A stretch of DNA of 64,000 nucleotides from assembly GCF_021513275.1 (NCBI RefSeq), contig NZ_CP090978.1, positions 806,001 to 870,000 on the forward strand, read 5' to 3'. Below are positions 10,613 through 20,117 of the stretch, piece after piece (positions within the stretch are counted from its first letter, which is position 1; each line of letters begins with the position of its first letter). This stretch comes from Paenibacillus hexagrammi. GTDB taxonomy: Bacteria; Bacillota; Bacilli; Paenibacillales; NBRC-103111. The notes beneath the pieces are model-generated. The model made no database searches, was not told the origin of the DNA, and saw only the letters and a program-made list of their open reading frames with translations. The position numbers were made by a program, and so were the translations under genes.

Positions 10613-11962
10613 ATGTTGGATAGGTTAATAAAAAGTATAGTTATTTTGTTTATTATATTTTCCGTGTTGCCATATTTGCCTGAAGCACTCAATGATATTG
10701 TATATGGCAAAGTATCATACTACAAATTTGGGATCAACAAGCCATTGTTTGGAATTAGTTTACGGTTTTTAAAGGATTATTTGCTCATATTGCTGCTGCT
10801 GCTATCTTTTATAAAAGATATTGGAATCAGAAGCAAACAGGCATTTATGAAAAATGCACTACTATACTACTCCGTATTATTCATCATTATTTATGGTGGT
10901 TCAGTCTTGGTTATCGAGATGAAAGGTATGAATGTTCCGCAGCTAGTGGCAGGGATTCGCCCTTTAATATTGGCTTTAGCATGCGTAAAGTTAACAGAAA
11001 CCTTTCGTGAATTAAAATTTATTAAGTCTATTTTTCATGTATTAGTTGGATTATTATTTATTGAGCTCATAGTAATTGTCGCTCAGTATATGGTTTATAT
11101 GAAAGTGTATGGAGCTACCAATCCATTTTCACTGAGGCTATTAGGTACTTTCGGCGGTATTTCATTGGCCGGATATTTTGCAGTTGGAAGCGCCAGCGTT
11201 TTTTATGTTCTCAGAAGCAAGAAATTCGCTGAGCTTAAATTGAAGTATTTGAACATATTACAGCTTTGTTGCTTCGTAGTTGCAGGTATTTCCGGAACAC
11301 GTGCTGCACTCATAGCATGTGTTTTAATCATGGCAGCTTGTCTTGTTAAACATTTAATAGAGAATGATAAATCGAATAAGTTAAACTTTTTACTAATCAG
11401 TATGTTATTTTTCTCTAGCGTTGCTGCACCTTATTTGATACAAATTGTAACAAAAGTTGCTCAACGTGGTGATATTCTTCAAGTTCAACTCGAGGATGGC
11501 AGAATTAAGGTGATACAAGATTTTATTGAAAATAACCCTACATTTAATGTCTTATTCGGAAGGGGTATCGGTTACGGAACAAATACTAGCGTCTTGTTAA
11601 ACAAACAATATAATTTGGATTTAAAAACTGAGATTGTTGACGGTACTATTAACGCAATTATTGTTCAATATGGTTTCGTAGCTCTGCTTATAGCAATCAT
11701 TTTAGTGGCAGGCTGGGTTCTGCTGCAAATAAGGAATTCCAAAATATCCGCGACAGATACCGTTGTATTAGTAATTGTAGGCGTGGTTTTATGCTTTGCA
11801 ACGAATATACTCGAGCAATATGCTTTTTTAATTCTTTTCAGTGTCGCGTATTTCTTACTTCAATGGAAATCCTCCTTGTCTGAGAAAAATGAACAAGATA
11901 CTGTTGATGGTCGTTCTAATTCATTAAGAACACCCCCTATAGGCACTCTAAATCAATTATAG
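10613..11962 (+). CDS. Wzy-type EPS polymerase / O-antigen ligase-like protein
   Basis: A 449-residue polytopic membrane protein with many hydrophobic helices and a large extracytoplasmic loop before the C-terminal helices (GRGIGYGTNTS region), typical of Wzy/WaaL proteins. It should polymerise flipped repeat units under control of the Wzz-kinase pair. The frame opens at GTG 10607; AAAGGTG (10603-10609) fits the ATG at 10613. Sequence identity in this family is low, so the call rests on topology and position in a Wzx/Wzy locus. Confidence 0.78.
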   Translation: MLDRLIKSIVILFIIFSVLPYLPEALNDIVYGKVSYYKFGINKPLFGISLRFLKDYLLILLLLLSFIKDIGIRSKQAFMKNALLYYSVLFIIIYGGSVLVIEMKGMNVPQLVAGIRPLILALACVKLTETFRELKFIKSIFHVLVGLLFIELIVIVAQYMVYMKVYGATNPFSLRLLGTFGGISLAGYFAVGSASVFYVLRSKKFAELKLKYLNILQLCCFVVAGISGTRAALIACVLIMAACLVKHLIENDKSNKLNFLLISMLFFSSVAAPYLIQIVTKVAQRGDILQVQLEDGRIKVIQDFIENNPTFNVLFGRGIGYGTNTSVLLNKQYNLDLKTEIVDGTINAIIVQYGFVALLIAIILVAGWVLLQIRNSKISATDTVVLVIVGVVLCFATNILEQYAFLILFSVAYFLLQWKSSLSEKNEQDTVDGRSNSLRTPPIGTLNQL

Positions 11963-11975
11963 GAAGAGGAGTTTC

Positions 11976-13191
11976 ATGAGAATTCTACATGTTTTACCCC
12001 ATCTGGCCCCGAGGTATGGCGGACCAGTCAAAGCTGGAATAGAGATGGCTAGTGCTTTAGTCAGACTAGGTCATGAGGTTAGCATTTACACGACTAATAT
12101 TGACGGAAACAGTCATCTGGATGTGCCTTTGGATACTCCTGTGATGAAAAATGGCGTAGAAATTAAATATTTTCCTGTCCAGCAACCAAGGTTTTGGCAT
12201 ACTTCATTGCCACTTGCGAACGCACTTAAAAAATGATATACCGAAATTTGATATCGTTCATTCTCATTCCTTATATTTGTTCCATAGTCTAGTGACAGGA
12301 CATTATTGCCGGAAACATGGAGTTCCCTACATTGTCCGTCCTCATGGAACATTAGATCCCTTTATGTACAAACGGCATCGCCTGAGAAAAATGGTAATGG
12401 AACTTTTGTTTGAAAACAAAAATATAAAAGAAGCAGCAGCTCTGCATTATACGGCTGCAGAAGAAATGACGCTTGCAGAACCCGTGACATTCAATGCTCC
12501 CGGCTTTGTAGTGCCTAACGGACTAAACGTAAGTGAGTATGATCACTTACCTAAAAACGGGACGTTTCGTAAGAAATATCCTGAATTAAATGGTAAGAAA
12601 ATTATTTTATTTTTTAGTCGAATTAACTTTAAAAAAGGTCTCGACATCCTGATTGGGGCTTTCGATCTTGTACAACAACAACATCAGGATGCAGTTCTAG
12701 TTATCACCGGTCCAGATAATGAAGGCTTTGGGGATAAAGTAAGAGAATGGATCGGAGAGCGAAATCTCACCGATAAAGTTATTTTTACAGGTATGTTAAC
12801 AGGTGAGGATAAACTGGCGGTATTAAGAGATGCAGATGTGTTTGCATTGCCATCATATTCTGAGAACTTCGGTATTGCAGTTGTTGAAGCGATGGCTTGT
12901 GGTGTGCCTGTTGTTATCTCGGATAAAATTAATATCTGGAGAGAAGTTGAATCGAATCGGGCAGGTAAGGTCTCGTCGTGTGATCATGTACAATTCGCTA
13001 AGGAAATTAATGCACTTTTGGCAAATGAAGAATTAAGAAGTATTATCGGCAATAATGCTCAACATATGGTAAGGGATTATTACCAATGGGATAAGATCGG
13101 GATGGCTTTGGAAAGGGAGTATACGAACATACTTCGAACTAGGGAAAGAAGACCGCAATCCTTTAAGGTTAGAGGGGATGCTAGTGTCTAA
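11976..13191 (+). CDS. Family 4 glycosyltransferase (frameshifted)
   Basis: A GT4 enzyme of about 405 residues. The N-terminal frame (ATG 11976, HVLPHLAPRYGGPVKAGIEM) stops at 12236. The rest runs to 13191 in another frame, with IVRPHGTLDP, FFSRINFKKGLDILIGAF and the donor-binding motif PSYSENFGIAVVEAMACGVP. Removing one A from the A6 run at 12228-12233 joins them as ANALKNDIPKFDIVHSHSLY. The gene is part of the sugar-assembly block; its acceptor is unknown. Confidence 0.86.
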
Positions 13192-14473
13192 CAAAATATT
13201 ATTGTACAGCATTAATTATGCTCCCGAATTAACGGGAATCGGTAAATATAATGCTGAAATGGTAGAATGGCTAACCAAGAATGGATATGAGGTTAGGGTA
13301 ATAACTGCTCCACCTTACTATCCGGAGTGGAAAGTTAGACAAGGATATTCGGCATTTAAGTATATCAAGGAGAATGTTGGTGGAGCACAGGTTTTTAGAT
13401 GTCCCCTGTGGATTCCACGAAGCCCTTCTGGCTTAAAGCGCTTGCTGCATCTTGCTTCGTTTGCGCTTTCTAGCATTCCTGTGGTGATCAAACAAATGTT
13501 TTGGAAGCCACATCTAATATTAGTAATCGAACCGCCATTGGCCATATCGCCAATGGCTCTTTTATTTTCAAAAATATTCAATGTTAAGTCATGGCTCCAT
13601 GTACAGGATTTAGAGGTAGACGCAGCTTTCGATTTAGGGATTCTTCCGAACAAAGAGGCGGTTAGCTCCATTGTCCGTAACATTGAACGTTGGATGATGA
13701 AAAAGTTTACTATTGTGTCGTCAATTTCGGAGTCTATGAATGATCGGATAGCTAACAAAGGGATTTCAAGGGATATGATACGTCTGTTTCCCAATTGGGT
13801 CGTTGTATCGGATATTTTTCCTATGAAAGAGATACCGCAAGGTTATAGGAACCAATTAGGAATTAAAGAATATGATTTCGTAGTCCTATATTCCGGAAAC
13901 ATGGGGGAAAAGCAGGGGTTGGAATATCTGCTGGAAGCCGCGAACTTATTGAAGGAGCGTCCAAACATCAAGTTTATCATGTGTGGTGACGGTGCTTCTA
14001 AGACTAGACTTGTGAAAATGGCGGAGCAGTATCGTCTGGAACATGTCTATTTTCTGCCACTTCAACCTAAGGATATGTTAAATGAACTGCTGAACACAGC
14101 GGATACTCACGCATTGATTCAAAAGAAAAGTGCTTCGGATCTGGTTATGCCATCCAAGTTAACCGGCATGCTTGCAAGTGGACGTTCCATCATTGCTACA
14201 GCGGATGCGAACACAGCAGTTCATTCGGTTATTACACAAGCTAATGCAGGGCTAGTGGTTCCTGCTGAAGATGTATCAAGTCTGGCAAATGCCATTTTGA
14301 ATCTGTCGGACGATAAAGTGGGTCGTCAAACTTATGGGGAAAATGCCAGAGATTATGCTGTGAACTGTCTGAGCATTGAAAACATAATGAAAGACTTTGT
14401 AAAAGACTACAAAAGCTTTATTGGTTTCACACCAGTTACGAACAATGGTGTAAAAGCACAGGGGCATTCCTGA
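13184..14473 (+). CDS. WcaI-like glycosyltransferase
   Basis: A GT4-type enzyme resembling colanic-acid WcaI: INYAPELTGIGKYNAEMVEW at the N-terminus, VITAPPYYPEWKV, LHVQDLEVDAAFDLGIL, and a C-terminal donor-binding region with VMPSKLTGMLASGR. WcaI is usually assigned fucosyl transfer in colanic acid, which fits the GDP-fucose genes here. GAGGGG at 13172-13177 suits the GTG at 13184; the ATG at 13178 is too close. It overlaps the previous gene by 8 bp. Confidence 0.86.
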   Translation: MSNKILLYSINYAPELTGIGKYNAEMVEWLTKNGYEVRVITAPPYYPEWKVRQGYSAFKYIKENVGGAQVFRCPLWIPRSPSGLKRLLHLASFALSSIPVVIKQMFWKPHLILVIEPPLAISPMALLFSKIFNVKSWLHVQDLEVDAAFDLGILPNKEAVSSIVRNIERWMMKKFTIVSSISESMNDRIANKGISRDMIRLFPNWVVVSDIFPMKEIPQGYRNQLGIKEYDFVVLYSGNMGEKQGLEYLLEAANLLKERPNIKFIMCGDGASKTRLVKMAEQYRLEHVYFLPLQPKDMLNELLNTADTHALIQKKSASDLVMPSKLTGMLASGRSIIATADANTAVHSVITQANAGLVVPAEDVSSLANAILNLSDDKVGRQTYGENARDYAVNCLSIENIMKDFVKDYKSFIGFTPVTNNGVKAQGHS

Positions 14474-14495
14474 ATGATGATAAGTAGGGGTACCA

Positions 14496-15086
14496 ATGGT
14501 GAAAAACAAAATTAGGTTAGATCAATATAATCAGGACTGGTATTCAAGAGGGAGAAGTGGGGTTATCGTCCTGCTTTGGTGGTTAGTTCAAGGAAGCATT
14601 TTCAGATTTTCTATTCACAATATGTATGCCTGGAGAAGGTTTTTACTCAGACTATTCGGTGCAAATATTGGGAAAAACGTCCAAATACGTTCGAGTGCCC
14701 GATTCACTTACCCGTGGAAAGTTACAATCGGAGATCATTCATGGGTGGGGGACCACGCAGAGTTCTATAGTTTGGATTTTATTACAATCGGGAAACACTG
14801 CGTTATCTCACAGCATGCTTATTTGTGCACGGGAAGCCACGATATACAAGATCCTCAATTCGGCTTAATTACGAAGCCGATATGCGTACATGATGGAGTT
14901 TGGATTGCAAGCGATGTGTTTGTCTACCCAGGTGTAACCGTAGGTGAGATGGCCGTAGCTGCGGCCAGAAGTACCATTATGAAAGATATTCCCACTAATG
15001 AAGTGCATGGTGGAAGCCCTGCAAAATTTCTAAAACATCGTTTTGAAATGGCTGAAAGCAGCTCAACACAAGCACAAGCAGTATAA
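14496..15086 (+). CDS. WcaF-like EPS O-acetyltransferase
   Basis: A left-handed beta-helix (hexapeptide) acetyltransferase of 196 residues. Repeated isoleucine-rich hexapeptides run from GANIGKNVQIRSSARF to FVYPGVTVGEMAVAAARS, with the catalytic His in CTGSHDI and the usual HGGSPAKFLKHR end. It should acetylate the EPS using acetyl-CoA. Its position next to the WcaI-like gene mirrors colanic-acid loci. Confidence 0.9.
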   Translation: MVKNKIRLDQYNQDWYSRGRSGVIVLLWWLVQGSIFRFSIHNMYAWRRFLLRLFGANIGKNVQIRSSARFTYPWKVTIGDHSWVGDHAEFYSLDFITIGKHCVISQHAYLCTGSHDIQDPQFGLITKPICVHDGVWIASDVFVYPGVTVGEMAVAAARSTIMKDIPTNEVHGGSPAKFLKHRFEMAESSSTQAQAV

Positions 15087-15118
15087 ATAGAATATGCAAA
15101 GAAATAGGAGGAGTAGTT

Positions 15119-16456
15119 ATGAGAATAACTGTAATAGGAACTGGGTATGTCGGTCTGGTATCAGGTGTTTGTTTTTCCAATCTTGGCAATGAAGTTACTT
15201 GTGTGGACAAGGATAAATCCAAAATTGATATGCTGCTTAGAGGAGAAGTTCCCATTTTTGAGCCAGGTCTGAAAGACTTGATTGAACATAATGTCTCGGA
15301 GAACAGACTATCATTTACGAGTGATTTGTCTAAATCAGTAAAAAGTGCAGAGATCATTATTATTGCCGTAGGAACTCCTTCGCTGCCAAATGGAGAAGCG
15401 AATTTACAATATATCGAACAAGCTGTTCGAGAAGTTGCAGTTGCTTTGAACGGATATAAAATTATTATGACTAAAAGCACAGTGCCTGTAGGAACTAACG
15501 AACATATAGCAAGCATTATGAGTGAGTTGACCGCTCATAATTTTGACGTAGTTTCAGTACCTGAATTTTTAAGAGAGGGTTCTGCTGTAAAAGATACGTT
15601 TCATCCGGATCGCATCGTAATCGGTGTGAATAACAAGAGAGCGGAACAACAGATTTGTGATTTACATAAACCTCTTACTGAAAATATTATCGTTACTGAT
15701 GTTCGAAGCGCGGAAATGATTAAGTACGCATCAAATGCTTTCTTAGCTACGAAGATATCCTTCATTAATGAAGTTGCGAATATATGCGAGAAGGTAGGCG
15801 CGGATGTCACTATGGTGGCCAAAGGTATGGGGCAGGATCGTAGAATCGGGCCATCATTTCTATCTGCTGGCATCGGCTATGGAGGATCCTGTTTCCCTAA
15901 AGATACGGACGCTCTGATTCAAATTGCTGGGAATGTAGAATACAATTTTAAATTACTCAGAGCAGTAGTTGAGGTGAACAAAGATCAACGGTTCAACGTA
16001 ACGAATAAATTAATGGATGTTTACAGAGATCTTAAAGATAAAACGATCACCATCTGGGGGCTGGCTTTTAAACCTAATACGGATGATGTTCGAGAGGCAC
16101 CTTCCATTGAGATAGTAGAAACTTTGGTGAAGCTGGGTGCTAAACTTAAAGTCTATGATCCAATTGCAATGGAAAAATTCAGAGTTTTCTCGGGTATCGT
16201 TGGACTGGAGTATTGCAATAATGCGATGGAAGCAGCCGCTGGTTCTGATGCAATTTGTTTGTTAACAGAGTGGGATGAGTTTAGCAACATCGATTTGCAA
16301 GAACTTGGCAAAGTCGTAAGAACGCCGGTATTGATTGATGGAAGAAACGTTTTCGATGAAAACAAACTCGTCAATTCAAAATTTCAGTATTATTCGATCG
16401 GACGTCCTCACTTCAATCGTTTAAAGAATGCTGAAGAATTGGAAAGAGTCAATTAA
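15119..16456 (+). CDS. ugd: UDP-glucose 6-dehydrogenase
   Basis: An NAD-dependent enzyme that oxidises UDP-glucose (from GalU) to UDP-glucuronate, so the polymer probably contains glucuronic acid. At 445 residues it shows the GTGYVGLVSGVCFSNLGNEV Rossmann motif, EFLREGSAVKD, the catalytic Cys in GIGYGGSCFPKDT, and LAFKPNTDDVREAPS. RBS AGGAGGAG precedes ATG 15119. The next gene starts close behind. Confidence 0.95.
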   Translation: MRITVIGTGYVGLVSGVCFSNLGNEVTCVDKDKSKIDMLLRGEVPIFEPGLKDLIEHNVSENRLSFTSDLSKSVKSAEIIIIAVGTPSLPNGEANLQYIEQAVREVAVALNGYKIIMTKSTVPVGTNEHIASIMSELTAHNFDVVSVPEFLREGSAVKDTFHPDRIVIGVNNKRAEQQICDLHKPLTENIIVTDVRSAEMIKYASNAFLATKISFINEVANICEKVGADVTMVAKGMGQDRRIGPSFLSAGIGYGGSCFPKDTDALIQIAGNVEYNFKLLRAVVEVNKDQRFNVTNKLMDVYRDLKDKTITIWGLAFKPNTDDVREAPSIEIVETLVKLGAKLKVYDPIAMEKFRVFSGIVGLEYCNNAMEAAAGSDAICLLTEWDEFSNIDLQELGKVVRTPVLIDGRNVFDENKLVNSKFQYYSIGRPHFNRLKNAEELERVN

Positions 16457-16472
16457 TTCTGAGGAGTGTCAG

Positions 16473-17579
16473 GTGCAGACTATTGCTTATTATATATCTG
16501 ATTATGGTTATGGACATGCTACGAGGTGCATAGCGATTATTCGTGAGTTAATCGTAATTCGACCTGACTTGCGTGTAATAGTTTGTACTTCATTTTCGAT
16601 GGATTTTATTAAGCAGTCGATGGCTCCATATAGTCAGGTACAATACCGCAACGTTAATAATGATATAGGATACTTTTTACAACAAGGCTCACTAGAACCG
16701 GATATAACTAAGTTGAAGGAAGAGTATCGGTTATATATAGAATCGGTCGATGAAAGAGTGCAGAAAGAAGTTGACTTTCTTTTAGAATTAAAGGTGGAGC
16801 TGGTCATCTCAGATATTGCCCCAATTCCATTTATTAGTGCAAGTTCTTTAGGGATTCCTTCGGTCGGTTTATCGAACTTTACGTGGTACACGGCGTACCG
16901 TAACTGGCTAACGGAATATGAACTTGTATTTTTAAAGAATGCTTACAGCAAAATGGATCATTATCTAGCATTTGGCGGTGCGAACGAACCATTATGGGGA
17001 AGACTCTCTAATGATTCATTTCAGTTGGTCAGCAGGGAGTTGGATATGGGGGAAGTAGCAAGGATCAGAGATGAGGCAAATATAGAGCAATCGAAAATGC
17101 TTGTGTATGTAGGTCTCGGTATGAAAGTTAATATGAATATTATATCTTCGTGGAAAATCTGGGACAGCACCGAGGTTGCATTTATTGTTTCTAGCAGTCA
17201 TGGTTTCAATCATCCGAATGTTACAGTGATTCCCCATCATTATTTAGAATCACAGAACTATGTCGCGGCATGCGATTTAATTATTACGAAGGCTGGCTGG
17301 GGTACAGCTAGCGAAGCGGTACTAGCAAACAGACCCCTCTTGATTCTTAAAAGAAACGATATGAATGAAGATAAAAACACCATTCGTTACCTGAAGCATA
17401 AGCGTTTATGCTCTTTAAAGGACTGGGATGATTTGCGGGTGGAATCCTTAACTAAAGATCAGATCAATCAAATAATAAATAAGTACAATCGTGATCACAC
17501 AGCACTAAATGATAAACAAAGTATTGTACAACGCATTAATGAAATTATAGAAATGAAACATAGGAGGCATAAATTATGA
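16473..17579 (+). CDS. MurG/GT28-like glycosyltransferase, possibly glucuronosyl or related
   Basis: A 368-residue GT-B protein. The N-terminus has ISDYGYGHATRCIAIIRELI, a glycine/histidine acceptor-site segment like that in GT28-type and L-arabinokinase-type N-terminal domains. The C-terminal half has CDLIITKAGWGTASEAVLAN, the family 28 donor-binding motif. GAGGAG at 16461-16466 supports the GTG at 16473; the ATG at 16428 would overlap ugd by 29 bp. The donor and acceptor sugars cannot be read from the sequence. It overlaps manC by 4 bp. Confidence 0.75.
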   Translation: MQTIAYYISDYGYGHATRCIAIIRELIVIRPDLRVIVCTSFSMDFIKQSMAPYSQVQYRNVNNDIGYFLQQGSLEPDITKLKEEYRLYIESVDERVQKEVDFLLELKVELVISDIAPIPFISASSLGIPSVGLSNFTWYTAYRNWLTEYELVFLKNAYSKMDHYLAFGGANEPLWGRLSNDSFQLVSRELDMGEVARIRDEANIEQSKMLVYVGLGMKVNMNIISSWKIWDSTEVAFIVSSSHGFNHPNVTVIPHHYLESQNYVAACDLIITKAGWGTASEAVLANRPLLILKRNDMNEDKNTIRYLKHKRLCSLKDWDDLRVESLTKDQINQIINKYNRDHTALNDKQSIVQRINEIIEMKHRRHKL

Positions 17580-18934
17580 AAGTTGTATTATTGTCTGGAG
17601 GATCGGGAAAGCGTTTGTGGCCGCTGTCGAACGACTCGCGTTCCAAACAATTTTTGAAAGTACTAGAAAATGAACACAAAGAGATGGAATCTATGGTCCA
17701 ACGAGTATGGAGGCAAATTGGCAAGGTTGGTTTGGAAAAATCCACTTATGTAGCAACAGGTAAGGGACAATTGGACATGATATACAGTCAGCTGGGTTCC
17801 AATGCACCAATCATTGTTGAACCTGAAAGAAGAGATACGTTCCCGGCGATTGCTCTAGCAGCTGTGTACTTGTATTCTATTGCAGGGGTATCTTTGAATG
17901 AAGTGGTTACAGTACTGCCGGTTGATCCTTTTGTGGAAAATGAATTTTTTGGGAAAATTAAAGAACTTAAACAAATTATTGAAGAATCTGAAGCTGATTT
18001 GGCACTAATTGGTGTGAAACCAACATATCCTTCGGAGAAATATGGTTATATTGTGCCTGAAACGTTTGATTCGAGCAGATTGTATAATAAAGTTAGTCAT
18101 TTTACTGAAAAACCCCATGAAGACCAAGCGAAAACTCTGATCAACCAGGGAGCGTTATGGAATTGTGGGGTTTTTGCTTTTAAATTAAATTATCTTATTA
18201 ACCTTTTAATTGAGAAGGGTCTGCCTATTCATTATGATGAGTTGTCTAAAAATTATGGACGTTTAAATAAAATTAGCTTTGATTATGAAGTGGTGGAAAA
18301 AGCGAACCATGTTGTTGTCACTTCATATGATGGTTATTGGAAGGATTTGGGAACCTGGAATACTCTGACTGAACAAGTTGGTTCAAATGTAATAGGTAAC
18401 GGGATTATTAGTAGTGATTCTTTGAACACTCATGTAGTGAACGAATTGGAGATACCCGTTACTGTTATTGGTCTGTCAGACATAGTAGTGGCAACAAGCC
18501 CTGATGGAATCTTAGTTTCTGATAAAACAGCTAGCCCACGAATTAAGGATATTATGAAGAATATAGACCAAAGACCGATGTACGAAGAAAGACGTTGGGG
18601 TTGGTACAAGGTTTTAGATTATAGCAAACTATCAGACGAAAATTATGTTCTAACAAAAAGAATTTGCATTCTTAAAGATAAGAATTCTAGCTATCAGCTT
18701 CATCATAAAAGAAGTGAGACTTGGACGATTATTTCCGGGGAAGGTGAACTAGTCCTGAATGAAAAGCTTATTCATGTAAAATCGGGTGATGTCATTCAAA
18801 TTCCAATTCGTTCCCGCCATAGTATTAAGGCCATTACTGACCTAGAATTCATTGAAGTGCAAACGGAAGTGAACTGGTCGAGGAGGATAATATTCGATTG
18901 TATATGGATTGGCATGAGATTGCTCAATGTGTAA
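17576..18934 (+). CDS. manC: Mannose-1-phosphate guanylyltransferase / mannose-6-phosphate isomerase
   Basis: Makes GDP-mannose, the precursor of GDP-fucose here. At 452 residues it is the bifunctional type II form: N-terminal nucleotidyltransferase (LLSGGSGKRLWPLSNDSRSK, EPERRDTFPAIALAA, VLPVDPFVE, FTEKP) and C-terminal cupin-type isomerase (SYQLHHKRSETWTIISGEG). RBS AGGAGG at 17562-17567. It is the last EPS gene before the terminator. No phosphomannomutase is seen in the window. Confidence 0.93.
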   Translation: MKVVLLSGGSGKRLWPLSNDSRSKQFLKVLENEHKEMESMVQRVWRQIGKVGLEKSTYVATGKGQLDMIYSQLGSNAPIIVEPERRDTFPAIALAAVYLYSIAGVSLNEVVTVLPVDPFVENEFFGKIKELKQIIEESEADLALIGVKPTYPSEKYGYIVPETFDSSRLYNKVSHFTEKPHEDQAKTLINQGALWNCGVFAFKLNYLINLLIEKGLPIHYDELSKNYGRLNKISFDYEVVEKANHVVVTSYDGYWKDLGTWNTLTEQVGSNVIGNGIISSDSLNTHVVNELEIPVTVIGLSDIVVATSPDGILVSDKTASPRIKDIMKNIDQRPMYEERRWGWYKVLDYSKLSDENYVLTKRICILKDKNSSYQLHHKRSETWTIISGEGELVLNEKLIHVKSGDVIQIPIRSRHSIKAITDLEFIEVQTEVNWSRRIIFDCIWIGMRLLNV

Positions 18935-18954
18935 TTTAATGCAAGAATAATATA

Positions 18955-18999
18955 ACCCTGGAGTTGTCCAATGGACAATTTCAGGGTTTTTTTTATTTT
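18955..18999 (+). terminator. Strong intrinsic terminator at the end of the EPS operon
   Basis: CCCTG and TTGTCC pair with GGACAA and CAGGG around an AAT loop, followed by a long T run (18987-19003). It closes the manC end of the EPS locus. Confidence 0.88.
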
Positions 19000-19011
19000 T
19001 TTTTAAATGTA

Positions 19012-19063
19012 TTGATTTGTTACATAACGTATCATATAATGATAGCAATATACATATTGTAAC
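19012..19063 (+). promoter_or_regulatory. Third operator-in-spacer promoter, right edge of the EPS locus
   Basis: TTGATT (19012-19017) and TATAAT (19035-19040) are 17 bp apart. The spacer is one base, GTTAC-ATAAC-GTATC (19019-19033, one mismatch to the palindrome), and one base, the same register as the promoters at 700 and 2648. A second imperfect copy, TATAC-ATATT-GTAAC, lies at 19049-19063. It drives the small Cys-rich gene at 19105. Confidence 0.68.
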
Positions 19064-19104
19064 ACTTTACGACAAAGAAGTTACTTTGGGGGGGTTGGTG
19101 ATTT

Positions 19105-19323
19105 GTGAGTAATTCAGAACTAGTGTTTTGCGTTAGTTGTAATAATATAATGAAGAAAAATAGCGCGGAGACCGTTTTTAAGACAGGCTTTTATAGAAAT
19201 ACTATACCATTGGGGCATTGTAAAGAATGTGCTTGTGGTGTATTTCCTGATCTTCAACTGGGAATGATAAGCCAGATGGATAAGAGCTTCAATTTCCCTA
19301 CGCCAATTGTTTTTACAGCATAG
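19105..19323 (+). CDS. Small Cys-rich (putative zinc-binding) protein
   Basis: A 72-residue protein with CVSC near the N-terminus and CKECAC in the middle, a spacing suited to one zinc site. No family is recognised. The start is GTG 19105 after a GGGGGGTTGG ribosome site. Its promoter shares the GATAC-type operator with the EPS promoters, so it probably belongs to the same regulon. What it does there is unknown. Confidence 0.65.
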   Translation: MSNSELVFCVSCNNIMKKNSAETVFKTGFYRNTIPLGHCKECACGVFPDLQLGMISQMDKSFNFPTPIVFTA

Positions 19324-19412
19324 ATATTTTTTGTAGCAAAAAGGCCACTGTATGAATCAATGTCATTAAGTTAAACCCAAAGACCTGACCTGTAATAAAA
19401 GTAAATCCAAAA

Positions 19413-19450
19413 CGGCATGGGATTAAGTCCTGTGTCGTTTGTTTTTGTTG
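19413..19450 (+). terminator. Possible terminator after the Cys-rich gene
   Basis: AACG at 19413 and CGTT near 19441 close an imperfect hairpin with an inner GGGA/TCC pairing, followed by TGTTTTTGTT. The stem has several mismatches. Confidence 0.35.
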
Positions 19451-19532
19451 CAGGTAAGGAAAAAAGCGTACAAGGTGCTTGTACAGCTGATATTGTTCCA
19501 TCTTTCTGTCAGGTCCTGTATCTATTTCTCGT

Positions 19533-19573
19533 GCAAAAAAAGAGCAGGCACTAATTTCAATAGCCTGCTCTTT
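19533..19573 (-). terminator. Terminator overlapping the 3' end of the DUF2621 gene
   Basis: On the minus strand, AAAGAGCAGGC (complement of 19563-19573) pairs with GCCTGCTCTTT, followed by a run of seven T. The 5' arm encodes the last residues (LERAG) of the DUF2621 protein, so coding and termination signals share sequence. Confidence 0.8.
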
Positions 19574-19997
19574 CCAGTAGATGCTTATGAGAACTATAAT
19601 CAATTTGCTGCTTCTCAAGAAAGCTTGTCAAACTTTTGTAGTCTCGCTTCGGAGTAGCTAGAATATACCCTTTTATGCAGTGATCTCTAGTAACTTTGGA
19701 TGCCCCCTCTTCCAAAGCGACTTCGCCGATTTTTGCGGCAATGGAATGCTTGGCAATGTCTCTAAATGGAGTTGGCACAGGAGATACCAACTGATCCAGG
19801 AATCTTTTGGAGTCATCTGTCCATAGATGTCTGGAATTGTCGACGTAATAATTCTGCCAATCCAGTTTTGATTTTCCATCTTCTTTGGGCAATACTTTTA
19901 AGAACTTGCGGAACATGAAGTAACCACCAACCGACATAAAGAAGAGCAGGATAAACACCCAGAAGATAATAAACCACATAAAAAAATCACCATTCAT
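19557..19997 (-). CDS. DUF2621 family membrane-anchored protein
   Basis: A 146-residue protein with one N-terminal membrane helix (FMWFIIFWVFILLFFMSVGG) followed by a soluble domain containing LVSPVPTPFRDIAKHSIAAK. The size and sequence type match the DUF2621 (YneK-like) family of spore-forming Firmicutes, whose function is unknown. It is monocistronic, with its own terminator, and is divergent from nfo. Confidence 0.8.
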   Translation of the reverse strand: MNGDFFMWFIIFWVFILLFFMSVGGYFMFRKFLKVLPKEDGKSKLDWQNYYVDNSRHLWTDDSKRFLDQLVSPVPTPFRDIAKHSIAAKIGEVALEEGASKVTRDHCIKGYILATPKRDYKSLTSFLEKQQIDYSSHKHLLERAGY

Positions 19998-20117
19998 ATA
20001 TTTGTCACCTCAAATAACATTATAGTTTATGTATGAATTATACCTCATTTATAGATTTCTTGCGACAGAGCGAGTAAAATAAGGGAGTAGTAAACCTATA
20101 TAAAGGAGTTAACGATC